A stretch of DNA of 64,000 bases from Aselliscus stoliczkanus (Eukaryota > Chordata > Mammalia > Chiroptera > Hipposideridae): NCBI GenBank assembly GCA_033961575.1, contig CM066737.1, forward strand, positions 101,398,709 to 101,462,708, in the 5' to 3' direction. The position numbers and the translations under genes are program-made. A model generated the notes under the pieces. That model saw only the letters and a program-made list of their open reading frames with translations. It had not been told where the DNA came from and did no database searches. Numbering within the stretch: the stretch's first letter is position 1; each line of letters begins with the position of its first letter. Positions 44,061 through 55,930 of this stretch are shown here, piece by piece.

Positions 44061-45224
44061 TTTGCAAGTGGACACTGTGAAAATAATAAAGAAACTGGCA
44101 AATAGAAACACTGTGGTGTTGCATGAGGGGCCCAGGCTCAGCATTCAGGAAACAATGCTATGCCAACTGCCAGTCCTCTCTCTCCCTCGGCATCCTTGTC
44201 TTCAAGAATTATGAAAGGTAGAGGGGGAAGAGGAAAATAGGACTGGAAATCACAGGAAAATAAATATAGAAAGAGCCCAAGAATAAATGGAGAGAAAATA
44301 CGATGTCAGACGTGGGTGAGGAGAAGTCAACATGTAACCACATTCTCATGGTGGCACAGGATGGTGAAGGAAGAGATGCCTTGAGGGTCAGTTTCACAGC
44401 TTTACGTGTACAGTTTGTATTTAAGTGAATATTTTCACCATGAGGATGGCTGTGGTGAAGCATACATGTCTAGTCAGTTGAGCATCCCAAGAGGTAGCAG
44501 TTATGTGATCTTTTTACAGAAGACCCCTGTTGTTCCTAATATGTATCCAGCTATATATACACAGATGCGTACTAGCACCCAAAAGAGCTAAACTTTCCAA
44601 TCCTTGCAGAGTCCGATCTGTAGATACCACTTACAAAGAACGTGTAAGTCAGTGTGTCCCTAGTGTCTGCCAGAACCCCAGCTCTAAGGGATATTAATAA
44701 AATACTAAGGAGTGGATTTCATGGTCAAACAAGGATGGCAAACACTTGAATAATTTAAGTTGAATAGGTTTCTCAACTGCGGAACATCTATGTTCCTTTA
44801 ACCAGTTCATATGCACTATGAATTCCAAGAGAATAGGGCATGGTGTGCAGTGCTTCCCAAACTTCCTGCCTGGGAACCCTTTCTTTTAAGCAATATGCTG
44901 GATTGGTGTGCCTCAAAATGCACTTCAGGAAGTCAGTTCATTCAAGGATTGTCTCTCCTCTTCAATGTTGAGATCAGAGAATGCAGATGGGAAATCGGAA
45001 CCATGCCACAGGATACCGCAAAGAACTATTTCAGCATATGGATTAGGGCAAAAATGATAAAACTCAGGTGTTGTGGCTAGAGAAAGCCCCTCTGAAGCTA
45101 TCACTGTCTTCACTATATTAGTCCTAGAATAGAATTTAGAAATAATACAGCTTGTCCTCTTCATTGCACAAATAAGGAAATGGAATCCCAGATAATCCTT
45201 AACGGAGAGGGAACAGAGCTAGTG
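44061..45224. other. Mostly unassigned; possible hAT trace
   Basis: About 1.1 kb without a gene. Positions 44848-44940 (GCAGTGCTTCCCAAACTTCC, CTGGGAACCCTTTCTTTTAA) look like the end of a small hAT repeat, unassigned. Confidence 0.4.
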
Positions 45225-45440
45225 GTTCCAAGCTGCGACTCTAGAGCCAGAAGGCTTGGGTTCAAACCCCAGCATTCTGAAGGACCTCAAGCAAGGGACA
45301 CGACTGCTGAGGGCCTCCATTCCTCATCTGAAAAATGAAAATCACGGTAGTCGTCTTGTACTAAGGATTAAGTGGGCTGGGACTTATAAAGTACATAGGG
45401 CAGTACCTGGCACATAGTAAGTGCTAGACAAGTGTTTCTT
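45225..45440 (+). mobile_element. MIR SINE
   Basis: GACTCTAGAGCCAGAAGGCT, TGGGTTCAAACCCCAGCATT, CATTCCTCATCTGAAAAATG, AGGGCAGTACCTGGCACATA, GTAAGTGCTAGACAAGTG. Nearly full length. Confidence 0.88.
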
Positions 45441-45591
45441 TAAGCAAAATAAAGTTACCAGGGCCTTGTGGTCCTAAACCTCACTCCAACATTACCATTC
45501 TGACACAACACTTCCACTCTAATAAAAGACTAATTTTAAAAAGTGAAACCAAAAGAGTAATGGTTCAGCTATCATCAAAATGTCAATGTTA

Positions 45592-45992
45592 GGGCTGGCC
45601 GAGTGGCACATTGGTTAACAGCTGGTTTGGGATGCCAGCAGCCCCCATTCGGATCCCACATATGAGAGCCAGTGACACTGCCCTCTACAGCTAACAACAG
45701 CTCCACCTGGAGCTGGGCTGTGCAAGCCCCGGCGACGGTGTAGGCTGCAGCCCCTGCTGCAGTGGGCTGCCATAGGCTACAGTGAGTGGCCGGCAGCCAG
45801 CGTGAGCTGCCAATAGCCGCGGTGAGTGACCATCCAGAGGCCGGTGACCAATCTGCCTCATCCGGGAAGAGCACAATGATGATACCAACATGGGCCAGTG
45901 AAGCAACGTCCTCCGCAACTAGACTGAAGACCAAAAAGACAGCAACTTGTCTGTTCCCCTCCCCCAATTCTTCAATAAAATCTTAAAAAAAA
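45592..45992 (+). mobile_element. Long tRNA-derived SINE with 10-bp TSD
   Basis: Head GGGCTGGCCGAGTGGCACAT, then CAGTGACACTGCCCTCTACA where short copies would end. The body continues CCTCATCCGGGAAGAGCACA, ACATGGGCCAGTGAAGCAAC, CTAGACTGAAGACC and ends CCCAATTCTTCAATAAAATC plus poly(A). Duplication GTCAATGTTA is perfect at 45582-45591 and 45993-46002. At 401 bp it is the clearest full-length plus-strand copy. The 130-codon minus-strand frame is an artefact shared by sister copies. Confidence 0.96.
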
Positions 45993-46002
45993 GTCAATGT
46001 TA

Positions 46003-47329
46003 ATGAGAAGTGAATAGGCCCACCTTTGCCAGATCAAATCTCAAGAATTCAAATAACACTTCTCCCTCCAGAAACACATAGTGTATAATTAAAAATATAT
46101 ATGGGCCAGGAAGGCAAGGAATACATCGATTTTTTTCTTGCCAGCCTTAAGGTTCTAGAAAGATTAGGTAATTTTTTAGGAGGATGTTCACAGTCAGCAT
46201 TGGGGGCTAGGAGGCTGGGGACCAGAGACTCAGAATGCAGAAGGGACAAGAGATGGCAGTTGAAAGTGGAACATACTGGACCTTAAAGAAAATGGAGGTG
46301 TTTCTGGCAACACAGTGGATAAAATCAGGATACAAAGGTGGGTAGAGGTTCCTCCCTCCCCTTTAATTTGTCTTCAAGAATATGTGTGCGTAGAGTGGAA
46401 AGCTCTGATTCCTTAAATGAAGGCTGTTCATAAGTCAAATGGCATTATTTGCCTTGTGCTGGCACTTGAATTTTAGGCTGAACTCTGAAAAGCGTATTTG
46501 CTAACTGGAGCAGGGAGAAGGCTCCAGACAGAGAAGGGGCAGAAAGGAGGGGAAGAAAGGGAGAGTGTCTGCTGGTCCACTGCCTCTGCTCTCCCTCCCC
46601 AATCGCAGAGGGTACCGCTGAGCAGGGATAACGAACTGTCCATGAAACCTTGTTCACCTGACCCTCCGTGGGAAACTGGCCCCTCCTGAGCTTTGGGAGG
46701 ACACTTCCAAATATTTGGTGAGGGGAATGAGAGATTAATCAACGCAGATAGAAAAAGATGGAAGGGATCAGAGAAGACAATGGGCTATTTTCTTTCAAGC
46801 TGACACAGGTGTCAATTTAGAGTGGTGTCTAAAATGTCAGCTTATGATACCGAACATTGAGGTAAAAACAAAACAAAACAAAAAGACAACTCTGTTAAAT
46901 GAACTCTCCACCAAACAATTTAAAGATGTGTCATAAACACCAAAAGTAACACATGAGGAAACTGCTTTCTTTGCATGTGCTCCAAAGAGTCCTAAAACTC
47001 CCAAGCAGGTCAGCCTAGAGCTGCCTTTGCCCACAAGACGAGTGATCATATTTTATGAACCTCAAATCTGTATACGTGGTTGCCCACTGAGATGGAATAC
47101 CTGAAATTATAACTGTCCTGGAATATTTGAGACATATGCTCATCCTGCCCACACAGGATGCTTGTGACCTTGCTTTTACCTGCCTTGGCTGGGGTCTCAG
47201 GGAAGTAAGTCCCACAAAGCATCCTAATATGTTTCTTGGTCTTCCCAAGAAGGGCTATTAGCTCTGGTCTATGTCTACACTCTCATAAACCAGGAATCCA
47301 ACAGAACTTTCTTAGGAAGCCATAATAGC
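46003..47329. other. Unassigned non-coding DNA
   Basis: About 1.3 kb with no recognised gene or repeat. Confidence 0.45.
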
Positions 47330-47535
47330 TTCCTGGGTACTGAGTATTTACAATAAGATGGGCAACTATGTAACACTATCTCATGTAACCCTCCAAACAA
47401 CCCTTTAAGACAGCTTTTATTTTCCCCACTTTCAGATGGAATAATAGAATCTGGGAGAACTTAAGGCACTGGGCTATGGAAGTTTGCACAGCTGGTAAGT
47501 GGTGGAACCAAGACTCAACCCCAGTCCCCACACAC
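47330..47535 (-). mobile_element. MIR SINE
   Basis: Reverse MIR: GGGTACTGAGTATTTACAAT, CACTATCTCATGTAACCCTC, TTATTTTCCCCACTTTCAGA, TTGCACAGCTGGTAAGTGGT, GGAACCAAGACTCAACCCCA. Confidence 0.82.
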
Positions 47536-48315
47536 TGCTCCTATTCCACATTGCTTCAAACCCTTGTCATTCTCTCCTGAAGGAGTAGCTGAAGATAACT
47601 GCAGAGATAAATTCTGAGCAGCCATGTAAAGCTCACAGGCTCCTTTCCCTAGCCTTCCATAGAAATGGGACTGAAGTCTTAACTATATATTTCCAGTGCT
47701 GCCTCTTCAGATTGGGAATTCTAACCAGGTGCCCCAGGAGGAAACATGGCCAGACATTACAACAGGCAACAATGGAATCACAGCCGGGACGTTTCTATGA
47801 ATCCTTTCCTCCCCCTGTACAACCTCCAGATAACAAACAAATGATAAGACACCATCAGAATCAAGGAAGGCTTCCAGAAAAATTAAACCTGACTTCAGCC
47901 AGCAAACATTCACTTTAGTCATCTGGGTTCCCCAGGTTTATGGCTTAAGGAAGCAATTGCATCCAAGTCTCCTGGGTCTGCTGTTTGCTTTCAATGCCTC
48001 AAAGCCCCAGCTTGTGAATAATTTCTGGGAGCCCAGACTGGGAAAGGCACTGGCCCTCTTTTCCCATCTACTAGGGGTTTAATTTCATCATGCCACTTAT
48101 CCTGCTATCAGTTCACACGTGCCTTAGAATGCTTCTCAACATATAGTCAAGGTGGCCTCCAGCACACTAAAAATATCAAACTCAATTCCAGGATTAATAT
48201 TAAAATAGCAGAGATATACTCAGACCTGTATCCAGGAGAAAGATGCATTATTAATCATAGTCCTTCATAGTACTCGATATCTATGGCAATCATGTTTATT
48301 ATTATCTACCTACAT
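47536..48315. other. Unassigned non-coding DNA
   Basis: Nothing recognised. Confidence 0.45.
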
Positions 48316-48780
48316 GAAGCCCATTTCCTTTCAGAGCCTCGCATGGCAGTATGTGATAGTTGGAAGTGTTATTCTCTGTTGTCAGTCCAGAGTGTAGTAA
48401 GGACAGTAGTGCCCCACCAGGATCCCCTAAACTAGGCCTGCGCACCCATCCTCTGGCTGCTGTGAGCGGTGGCCTCTTGTGACTCATTGCTGCCCACTTC
48501 TCAGGAGAGTTGCACTTGGCTAATGAAAGCCACCTTGCCTGGGAGGTTAGGGCCACCCCCTTCCCACAGGCAGCCCCCAGTCATTACAGAAGCTGTATGT
48601 AGATCAGTGCAAAGCTGGACTCTGAGACCCACACTATAGCTCAGCAATGTCCCTTCCCCCATTCCTTCATACCCTTACAAGTTTCTCCCGAAACTGCTGT
48701 CCCAATAAATCCCACGCACTAGAATCCTTGTCTCAGGCTCTGCCTCCAGGGAACCCAACTCAAGACACAAAATTAGAAGC
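48316..48780 (+). mobile_element. Old solo LTR, ERVL-like (tentative)
   Basis: The 3' region reads CTGCTGTCCCAATAAATCCC (AATAAA polyadenylation-type signal at 48703-48708), then CACTAGAATCCTTGTCTCAG, GCTCTGCCTCCAGGGAACCC, AACTCAAGACAC, a wording typical of class III LTR ends. It seems related to the sequence at 10310-10660. No coding remnant adjoins it. Confidence 0.65.
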
Positions 48781-50004
48781 AAAGATAAGCAGTAGTGTAA
48801 AACCCTACAGTGAGGCACCCCTTGATAATAAGATACTGGATATAATGCAATTAGTGATGGCTTATGCTTTCAAACAGGACTAAGGTAATGTCCTTATTTG
48901 TGGGGGAGGAGATGGAAGAAATGTAGAGGGGAAGGTGAGGGGAATGGCAGGCACCCATGTCTCAGTAAGTGACACAAGGGGGAGGGGGAGGGTTAATTCC
49001 TTGAGTCCCCAGTATTCTCCTGGCCCACTCTCCCCAGAAAGGCCCATGAAAGAGATTCCTGGAACATCCAGCCATGGAATCCAGGATTGTCACTACTGAT
49101 ATATAAGCCAGACATGGCCACCCCCCCAGAGAATGCCATCAGAGACAACACTAGGGCAGATTTGGATTATACACATAGTCAGAGTCCTGAAACTCCTGGC
49201 CAGGTAGCTATGTAGACCTCATGGGCACAGCACTTTACATGTTTGAATTATTTTTTGGTCCTCACTTGCATACTATGAGGGAAGGTTACTGTATTAGGGT
49301 TAAGGCTGCTATGTTCAAAGCAGACAACAATTATAACCTCATCAATTTTCATCTGTTAAATATTCTAAATCTACACAAACACAGGGAGAAGAAGTTGAAT
49401 ACGAATTTTCCATGTTTTAGCAAGTTAGAAAGCCTCACTTAGGTGTCCAGAATGTCCAAAGAGAGACCACACCAGGGCTAAAAGGTATTTCTACACTGCT
49501 ATGGTTTGAGGAAGGTCAAAGCTAGGATCACTTTGATGTTTCTCCACAATTGCTCTGATCTAACCACCATGGAAGTCTGGACTTGGCTGAACATCTTGTT
49601 TCTCCAGCTGCTCAGGAGACTATCACATTAGACCTGTGGCTAAGCAACATTACAGCAACATGGCCTGCGTTGTCATTTGGTACCCCCAAAACTAGTCATC
49701 ACAGATGAGTGCCAAACCATGCCATGAAAAGACTGTTAGACTAATACCAAGTAGAATGAATGGCAGCAACCTCTTGGCTGCAACCCCTTAAATTGCAAAA
49801 TAATGTGGTATTGGGCACCCCACGCTTTGAGTTACACTTTATGAAAACAGTTCTTACTCTGCAGTCTCAGGGAGAGGCAAGATTTTATCAGGGGATGAAT
49901 CAGGTGGATGCAGGATTGAGAGGCCATCAAAGGGATAGCTCTCTGCCGCCTTTGAGATCCCTAAAGGGACAGGCTCAATAAAGTTTCGGGGAGGAAACAA
50001 TGCC
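48781..50004. other. Unassigned non-coding DNA
   Basis: About 1.2 kb, nothing recognised. Confidence 0.45.
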
Positions 50005-50780
50005 ACAGGAACAAGAGATCTCATACTCTGTCAGTGGCATTTCCACTGGAATGACCACTTTGGAGAATAACTTGGCAAAATTTAAAAAGCGGAAGAGGAA
50101 CAAACCCTTGGCCTCAGAAATTGCATTTCTAGGTCTATACCCTAAAGCAGTGGTTGTCAATGCTGGCAGCACATTGGAATTACCTGGGGGAGCTTTAAAA
50201 AAATACAGGTGCTTGGTTCCCACCCCAAGTGATTCAGATTGAATTGGGCCGGGTGCAGCCTGGTGCTGGGACTTTTAAAAGCACCCCCCCCCCCAGGCAT
50301 TCAGATGTATACAAAAGGTTCAGGCCCACTGCCTGAGACCTTTCCCCCATGTCCCAGAAGGACATTTGACATAACTGTTTGTGGCAGCATTGTTTGCAGG
50401 AGCAAGAAATTGGGAGTAACCTAAATATTCATCAATAGGATAATGCATAAATAAATTGCACTGTATTCCTTTATAGTATTCCTCAGGGCAGTGAAAGATG
50501 AAGACAGCAGAGCCGTGTGCATCAATATGTTTAAGTCACAAAGCAAGTTACAGAATGACACATACAATGTTCTATGATTTATGCAAATTTTAAAACATAT
50601 CAGTACTGTTTTGAATATATACCTATGCAGTAATAAGCTTAAAATGTATCAAGGTGAGGACTAGTAAACACAAAATTGAGGATAATAGTTACCACTGGGG
50701 AGGCAGGATATAATCAGATTAGGCAGGGAACGCAGGGGCTTTCAATTCTAACTGTAATATTTTATTTCTTAAAACAAATA
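50005..50780 (+). mobile_element. Old L1M LINE 3' end, split by MER5B
   Basis: Left part (50005-50147): AATGACCACTTTGGAGAATA, ACTTGGCAAAATTTAAAAAG, GAAATTGCATTTCTAGGTCT, ATACCCTAAAG. Right part (50326-50780): GTTTGTGGCAGCATTGTTTG, TAACCTAAATATTCATCAAT, AGGATAATGCATAAATAAAT, GATTTATGCAAATTTTAAAA, GATAATAGTTACCACTGGGG. This is the end of ORF2 and the 3' UTR, decayed. Confidence 0.85.
50148..50325 (+). mobile_element. MER5B-type element inside the L1M
   Basis: Starts CAGTGGTTGTCAATGCTGGC, AGCACATTGGAATTACCTGG, CAAGTGATTCAGATTGAATT, GGGACTTTTAAAAGCACCCC, then a run of C at 50284-50294 and GGCATTCAGATGTA. Its length of about 178 equals the usual MER5B size. It lies where L1 text breaks and resumes. 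Confidence 0.82.
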
Positions 50781-52674
50781 TAAAACAAGCATGGGAGAAA
50801 TTTTAGCTTTGATAGAATTCAATGGTGGGGACATGGCTGTTACGTTATTCTCTGTTTGAAAACTTGCATAATAAATATTTAAAGCTACATAACATAAAAG
50901 TGATCAAGCTGATAAAATGACTGAACATATGCATAAGCCCCCAATTCATCACAAACTCAACAGCTCAGAAAACAGAGGCAGTAACTCATTAAAAAGAACC
51001 GAAACTAAACAAAACCTTGAAGATACTTTATTATTTAGGGTTTATTAAGTCCCCAGAAAAACTCCAAAACGTTAGTTGCCTGCTATCAAATGCTGCTGTG
51101 TGTATTTAAAACAAAAAGGCACCTGTCAAAGGAAATGAACAGGGTACTGTACATTTTGCATGTTCCCATCCATTCAGCAAGCATTTCTTTTTTAAGAACC
51201 TATTGTGCGCCCGGTCCTGAATGAGGTATAGGGTTTCCCTTTTATCTCTTCCCCATCATGAACCCAAATGACCATAAGTTTCCCTTTTCATTGGTAAGAG
51301 TTCACAAAACTGTGCTATGAACCACAGAAATGATTTTTCTTACGCCAGCGTTTTCCCATTTTGGTTTAAGGGCATCAGATGTCTCCAATTATCTACACAG
51401 ACGGTTGTGGAATGAAAGAAAAAAAAGTCCTGCAAGGAAACTTACCTTTAAGAGAGAAATATATATGGAAAATGGAACCCTGGGTGGAGGGAAGGCAGTG
51501 AACAGAAGGAGACAACAATCCTGCAAAATCCAGCAATCGGGAGAGGGTTTCGCAAAACTACAAAGGTTGAAATGTGTATTTTAATCAGGCTAATTAAGTA
51601 GTATCCAGAAGAATGGGTGATGTATGCCAGTCCTTTGGGTCTCTCAGCTTGTTGCCAAACCAGTTCTCCTGGTGGGACATTTGGCAGCATTCTTTTTGGC
51701 ATCTGCTTGCCAAGATACTCATTGACACAGGCCTTTGTTGGGTCACTGGAGCTTTGGTCCCTGTGTCCACAGGGCAACAGAAGTTTCTGTCTGAGCCTCA
51801 AATGCATCACTGGACCAATCTAAAACACTTTCTCTCACCTTTAGAGACTCCTAAGCAAGTCCTCTTTTTGGTCGAAAAATGAATTACTGCCAAACCTGTT
51901 GGAGAGCGTGGGAGTGTCATCAAGGAACCAGGGGGATCAGTGGCCCTTGGAAGAGGAAAACCTGAGGGCATGAATCTAGTTCTGGGAGTGCACCCACACT
52001 TGGGAGGAGAAGATGCCGTGCTGACCCAGGTCCATTCCTCACCTTCCCCTGCTCTGCTGAGCATCACAGGGAGGGTACACCCCTGTAGGCTACACCTTCC
52101 AGGTCCACTGGCTTTCAGCTAGGCTTAGCCAAGGGGCACTGAGAGGAGACTGGAAGGCAGGAGGAGGGAAGAGTCAAGATATTTCCTCCCTTCACACTTA
52201 GCTCATCACCATGGTCTCCTCTGGGGTGTCAGCTCCCACCAGGCTGGCTCACCATTGTCCCAGCCTCTGCAAAGGGTCTCCAGCCCTTGGGTTCTGGTAG
52301 CATTGCTCCTTCCCTCTGTCCCTCTAGCTTAAGAGTGGTAGCAGCTTCCTGTCATCACTCAACTCTGGCTTACCTCACAATTCTCTGTTTGGCTTTTCAG
52401 CTGTTTCATGGTCAGTGTAACCAACTCCCTCTATCAAATTCTCTCTGTGTGAAATACCTAGAATGATTCCATTTTCCTGATTAAATGCTGAGTGGTACGG
52501 ACACTCTGACGCAGCTGAGTGCCAATGGGTTTACAACTGGCTGGTATGTTACTCTTGGCTGATATGTGCCAATAGGCCTTTTGCTTTGAGCCAGAAGACC
52601 TAGGCTCATATCCCTGCTCTAACACTGTCTAGAGGTGGAACATCGGGCATTTTCATTAGTATTCTAAGCCTCAG
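50781..52674. other. Long stretch without recognised genes
   Basis: About 1.9 kb. Positions 51165-51240 (CATCCATTCAGCAAGCATTT, CTATTGTGCGCCCGGTCCTG) are a likely short reverse L2 fragment. Open frames at 51448-51823 on both strands lack known motifs. Confidence 0.45.
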
Positions 52675-52688
52675 ATTTCTCATTTTTT

Positions 52689-53113
52689 AAAAAGATTTTA
52701 TTGGGGAATTGGGGGAGGGGAATAGCGTTGGGGAATCAGGGAAGGGGAACAGACAAGTTGCTGTCCTTTTGTTCTTCAGTCTAGTTGCAGAGGACGTTGC
52801 TTCACTGGCCCATGTTGGTATCGCCATTGCGCTCTTCCCGGATGAGGCAGATCGGTCGCCGGCCTCTGGATGGTCGCTCACAGTGGCTATTGGCAGCTCA
52901 TGCTGGCTGCCAGCCGCTCACTGTAGCCTATGGCAGCCCACTGCAGCAGGGGCTGCAGCCTACACTGTCGCCCGGGCTCGCACAGCCCAGCTCCAGGTGG
53001 AGCTGTTGTTAGCTGTAGAGGGCAGTGTCACTGGCCCTCACATGTGGGACCTGAACTGGGGCCGCTGGCATCCTAAACCAGCTCTTAACCAATGCGCCAC
53101 TCAGCAGGCCCAA
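52689..53113 (-). mobile_element. Long tRNA-derived SINE with 14-bp TSD
   Basis: Duplication ATTTCTCATTTTTT is perfect at 52675-52688 and 53114-53127. Minus-strand head GGGCCTGCTGAGTGGCGCAT, body as in the copies at 45592 and 42369, end CCCCAATTCCCCAATAAAAT. The plus-strand 140-codon frame (52709-53131) runs antisense through the SINE and is not a gene. Confidence 0.96.
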
Positions 53114-53127
53114 ATTTCTCATTTTTT

Positions 53128-54282
53128 TTAACATGGAACTAACGTTGTCCACTTTGCTGGATTTCTGAGAAGCTTAGGTGAAATTATGTATAGGAAAGGG
53201 CCCATATATCTATAGAATGCTAAACAAACCTAAGCAAGTATTACTGCACTATCAGCATTGTTATTGTTATTAAGTTTTTGGTCTATGGACAACATTTTTA
53301 TAAAATGATTCATTTTATAAATATAAAATGTTTGCTCTTCCCTATCCATTCATCTCTAAAGGGCAATTTTTCTAAGATATTTTAAAGTGAATATTTCCCT
53401 TTCTTTTACAGAAATGTTTACCATGTAAATACACAACCAGGCCAAGATAGAAGTAGGATTGCTGAGCTCTATTGGAACAGCCCCAGGTAAACACAGTGTG
53501 TCATGTAATGGATGTATGAGGCAAGACTGGGGAGTGCTGGGTAACAGGGAGGCCATGAGGAACACTCACCTTGGCCACCACTCTTCCCTGTGATTATTAA
53601 AAAGCTTGAGTTCTGCCTCCCTGCATGGTCCAGTTTTTTAGAATCCTTCCAGATTAGAATAGGGAAATGTGAGTTTATAAGTAAGAACAGCCCCAAACTG
53701 TCCGACTATCCTTGAGCTGAACTGACTCAAGTTTCTTGGTCCATGGTTCCAACTAAAAGAAGTGGACATTGACCACCAGGACTCGTAACACCCAGAACCA
53801 AAGCAGCCACTTGTCCATGTGATGTGATCCTGGTGGCAGACACATATGCCAAAATTTTTTTAAAAAGATTTTCCCCACTAGTCTTCTGATACCTACATCA
53901 GGGGGGAAAACAACTGTTATTCTATAATCAAGGAACACAAATGTTTAAGGAATGAAATGCTTTGTGTGATCACTGATATTGGAATTTTGCCTGGGAGCAG
54001 GATCTTAGGAGACAGGGCATGCAATGCCCCAGAAGGAGACGGATCTCACAGAAAAGGGGGAAAAATGCAAAAGTGACAGCTGGGAGCACCAAAGCCACAC
54101 TTCCCACTTCACACGTTTTCCAAGTGCTCTCCATGATTATGACCACACGAGAGGGGAAAAGGTTTCCAAAACAAGTTAAAATGATCAGAAGTCAACATTT
54201 TCAGAGCTTCTGAAAGAACAACAAATGTCCTTCCCTCGTATTTTGGCAAGACAGCCACGTGGAATGAACTCAGGAGTCATGC
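53128..54282. other. Unassigned non-coding DNA
   Basis: About 1.1 kb, nothing recognised. TCATTTTATAAATATAAAAT near 53310-53329 is a short AT-rich palindrome-like block. Confidence 0.45.
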
Positions 54283-54430
54283 AGCACCTGCTCTGCACTC
54301 CATACCAGAGGCACTGCCTCATTGAATCTTTCCGTGATGCTGGGAGATAGGCCTCATTCACCTCAGTTTTTCAGATGAGAAAACAGAGGCCTCCAGGACC
54401 AATAAGCGAGCAAACCACAGTTCACATCTA
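54283..54430 (-). mobile_element. MIR SINE
   Basis: Reverse MIR: CTCATTGAATCTTTCCGTGA, TTCACCTCAGTTTTTCAGAT, GAGAAAACAGAGGCCTCCAG, CACAGTTCACATCTAGGATG. Confidence 0.7.
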
Positions 54431-54554
54431 GGATGCCTGATGCACAGGTGAGTGCACTTCCCTGCCCCGCTTTGCCCTCCTGGTTGGTGAGGTCTTTGAA
54501 ATCATAGCAGGAAGCTTTTCCTGATTGGCATTCTCACTCTTCCAGTTTAAGGGG

Positions 54555-54725
54555 GTAAATCAATGTTCCTTAAACTGCGATGCACCTACAGAATCATCTG
54601 GGAATCTAGTTAAATGCAGATTCTGATGCAGTAGGTACGGGGTGGGGCCTGAGATTCTCGATTTCCAGCAAGCCTCCAGAAGATATCAAAGCTGTGGTTC
54701 AGGGACCCCACTTTGAGTAGCAACA
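54555..54725 (+). mobile_element. MER5A-type hAT-Charlie element
   Basis: TTCCTTAAACTGCGATGCAC, AGAATCATCTGGGAATCTAG, TTAAATGCAGATTCTGATGC, AGTAGGTACGGGGTGGGGCC, TTTCCAGCAAGCCTCCAGAA, CCACTTTGAGTAGCAACATC. Confidence 0.78.
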
Positions 54726-54756
54726 TCTTACATCCCCATAGCCTACCTTTCTTCTT

Positions 54757-55010
54757 TCAGCCATTCACTCATTCAAAGTGTATTGCATTTGCTAAGCACT
54801 TACTACATGCCAGGCACTGTGTTGGGAACTGGGGATGCAGCCATGGATAGGTAGACAAAGCCTTTTCTTCTCCTGGGCTTTACAACGCAGTTGAAAGAGA
54901 CAGAAAATATATGTAGAAATGAACAAATAAATAGTAGCACATCAGATATGTGCTGCAAAGCGCAGGACAGACAATGTCTGGGGATGGGGTTCTCTGACAC
55001 TGATCCATGA
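54757..55010 (-). mobile_element. L2 LINE 3' end
   Basis: Reverse L2: ATTCACTCATTCAAAGTGTA, GCTAAGCACTTACTACATGC, CAGGCACTGTGTTGGGAACT, GGGGATGCAGCCATGGATAG, GAACAAATAAATAG. Confidence 0.82.
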
Positions 55011-55059
55011 GTGGAACAAAGTGCCTCCAGCAATCCATAAAGATTTAGTGGCCCATCTG

Positions 55060-55290
55060 CTACATATAAATCAAACTATGGGATGAAAAGATATAACGTC
55101 TGGGATTTGCTTCAAAATAATAAGGGAAGGGGAAGTGGGTGAGGGTATAGGTGAAAGAAATTGACTTTGAATCGATAATAGTTGAAGCTAGAAGATGGAT
55201 ACCTGGGGAAGGTTCATCCCATTGTTCTATTTATTATATGTTCGACATTTTGCAGAATTAAAAAAAAAAAACAGAATTAAAGTATGTAAG
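55060..55290 (+). mobile_element. Old L1 (L1ME-like) 3' end
   Basis: GGGATTTGCTTCAAAATAAT, AAGGGGAAGTGGGTGAGGGT, CGATAATAGTTGAAGCTAGA, AGATGGATACCTGGGGAAGG, TCATCCCATTGTTCTATTTA, ending in A12 at about 55261. Confidence 0.75.
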
Positions 55291-55362
55291 TGGTTTAAAC
55301 ATTAATACCTATCCTCAAAAAACTTACAAACTGTCGTGCAGTCTGATTCTATATCAGGAGTC

Positions 55363-55930
55363 CTTAACTTAGAATTCAGGGGGTCTGAAAACTTGGAGGA
55401 GAACTTTAGATTTCATTTCACTCATCAATAACTGTAATATTTATTTCAGTTATGAATGTAGGCAACAAACCACAGCAGTATGAGCAGGACCTGTTACTCT
55501 GTCACCAATGGACCCATAGGTATTTTCATATCATAGTAACTGTCCTTACAAGTGTTTCAAAACATCACTCCTTTAACCCTTCAACTAGATCTTGATAATT
55601 CATGGGTTAATAAGCTCATATTTTACTATAGCACAAATTCATATTTTGGTATTTTAATAACTATATTTCTTTAGTAACTATATTTAATAACTGTTGATCC
55701 TTTATAATTCCATATATTTTTACAGTTTTAAATCTTAGTTTTTTGTTTTTTTTGAGGGCAGTGTCACTGGCCCTCATATGTGGGACCCGAACCGGGGCCG
55801 CTGGCGTCCCAAGCCAGCGCTTAGCCATCACGCCAGTTGGCCAGCCCTCAAATCTTAGTTTTTGATGGGTCCCGGTTTCACCCATCCGCCAGAAGGGTCC
55901 ATGGCATGGAAAAGGTTAGGAATCGCAGCT
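55363..55930 (-). mobile_element. hAT-type element, copy 1, split by a SINE
   Basis: Left end ATCAGGAGTCCTTAACTTAG, right end GGGTCCATGGCATGGAAAAGG-like text and GGTTAGGAATCGC; the two ends are inverted relatives. The interior GTAGGCAACAAACCACAGCA, GGTATTTTCATATCATAGTA matches the copy at 61468-61912 closely. I recognise it as a common mammalian DNA repeat but cannot name it. A SINE occupies 55744-55849. Confidence 0.7.
55744..55849 (-). mobile_element. Short tRNA-derived SINE with 14-bp TSD
   Basis: Duplication AAATCTTAGTTTTT lies at 55730-55743 and 55850-55863. Minus strand begins AGGGCTGGCCAACTGGCGTG and ends CCCTCAAAAAAAACAAAA. Confidence 0.95.

Noticed and set aside
52709..53131. 140-codon frame with apparent hydrophobic segment
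   Set aside because: It is antisense to a long SINE; near-identical frames occur in the copies at 42369 and 45592.
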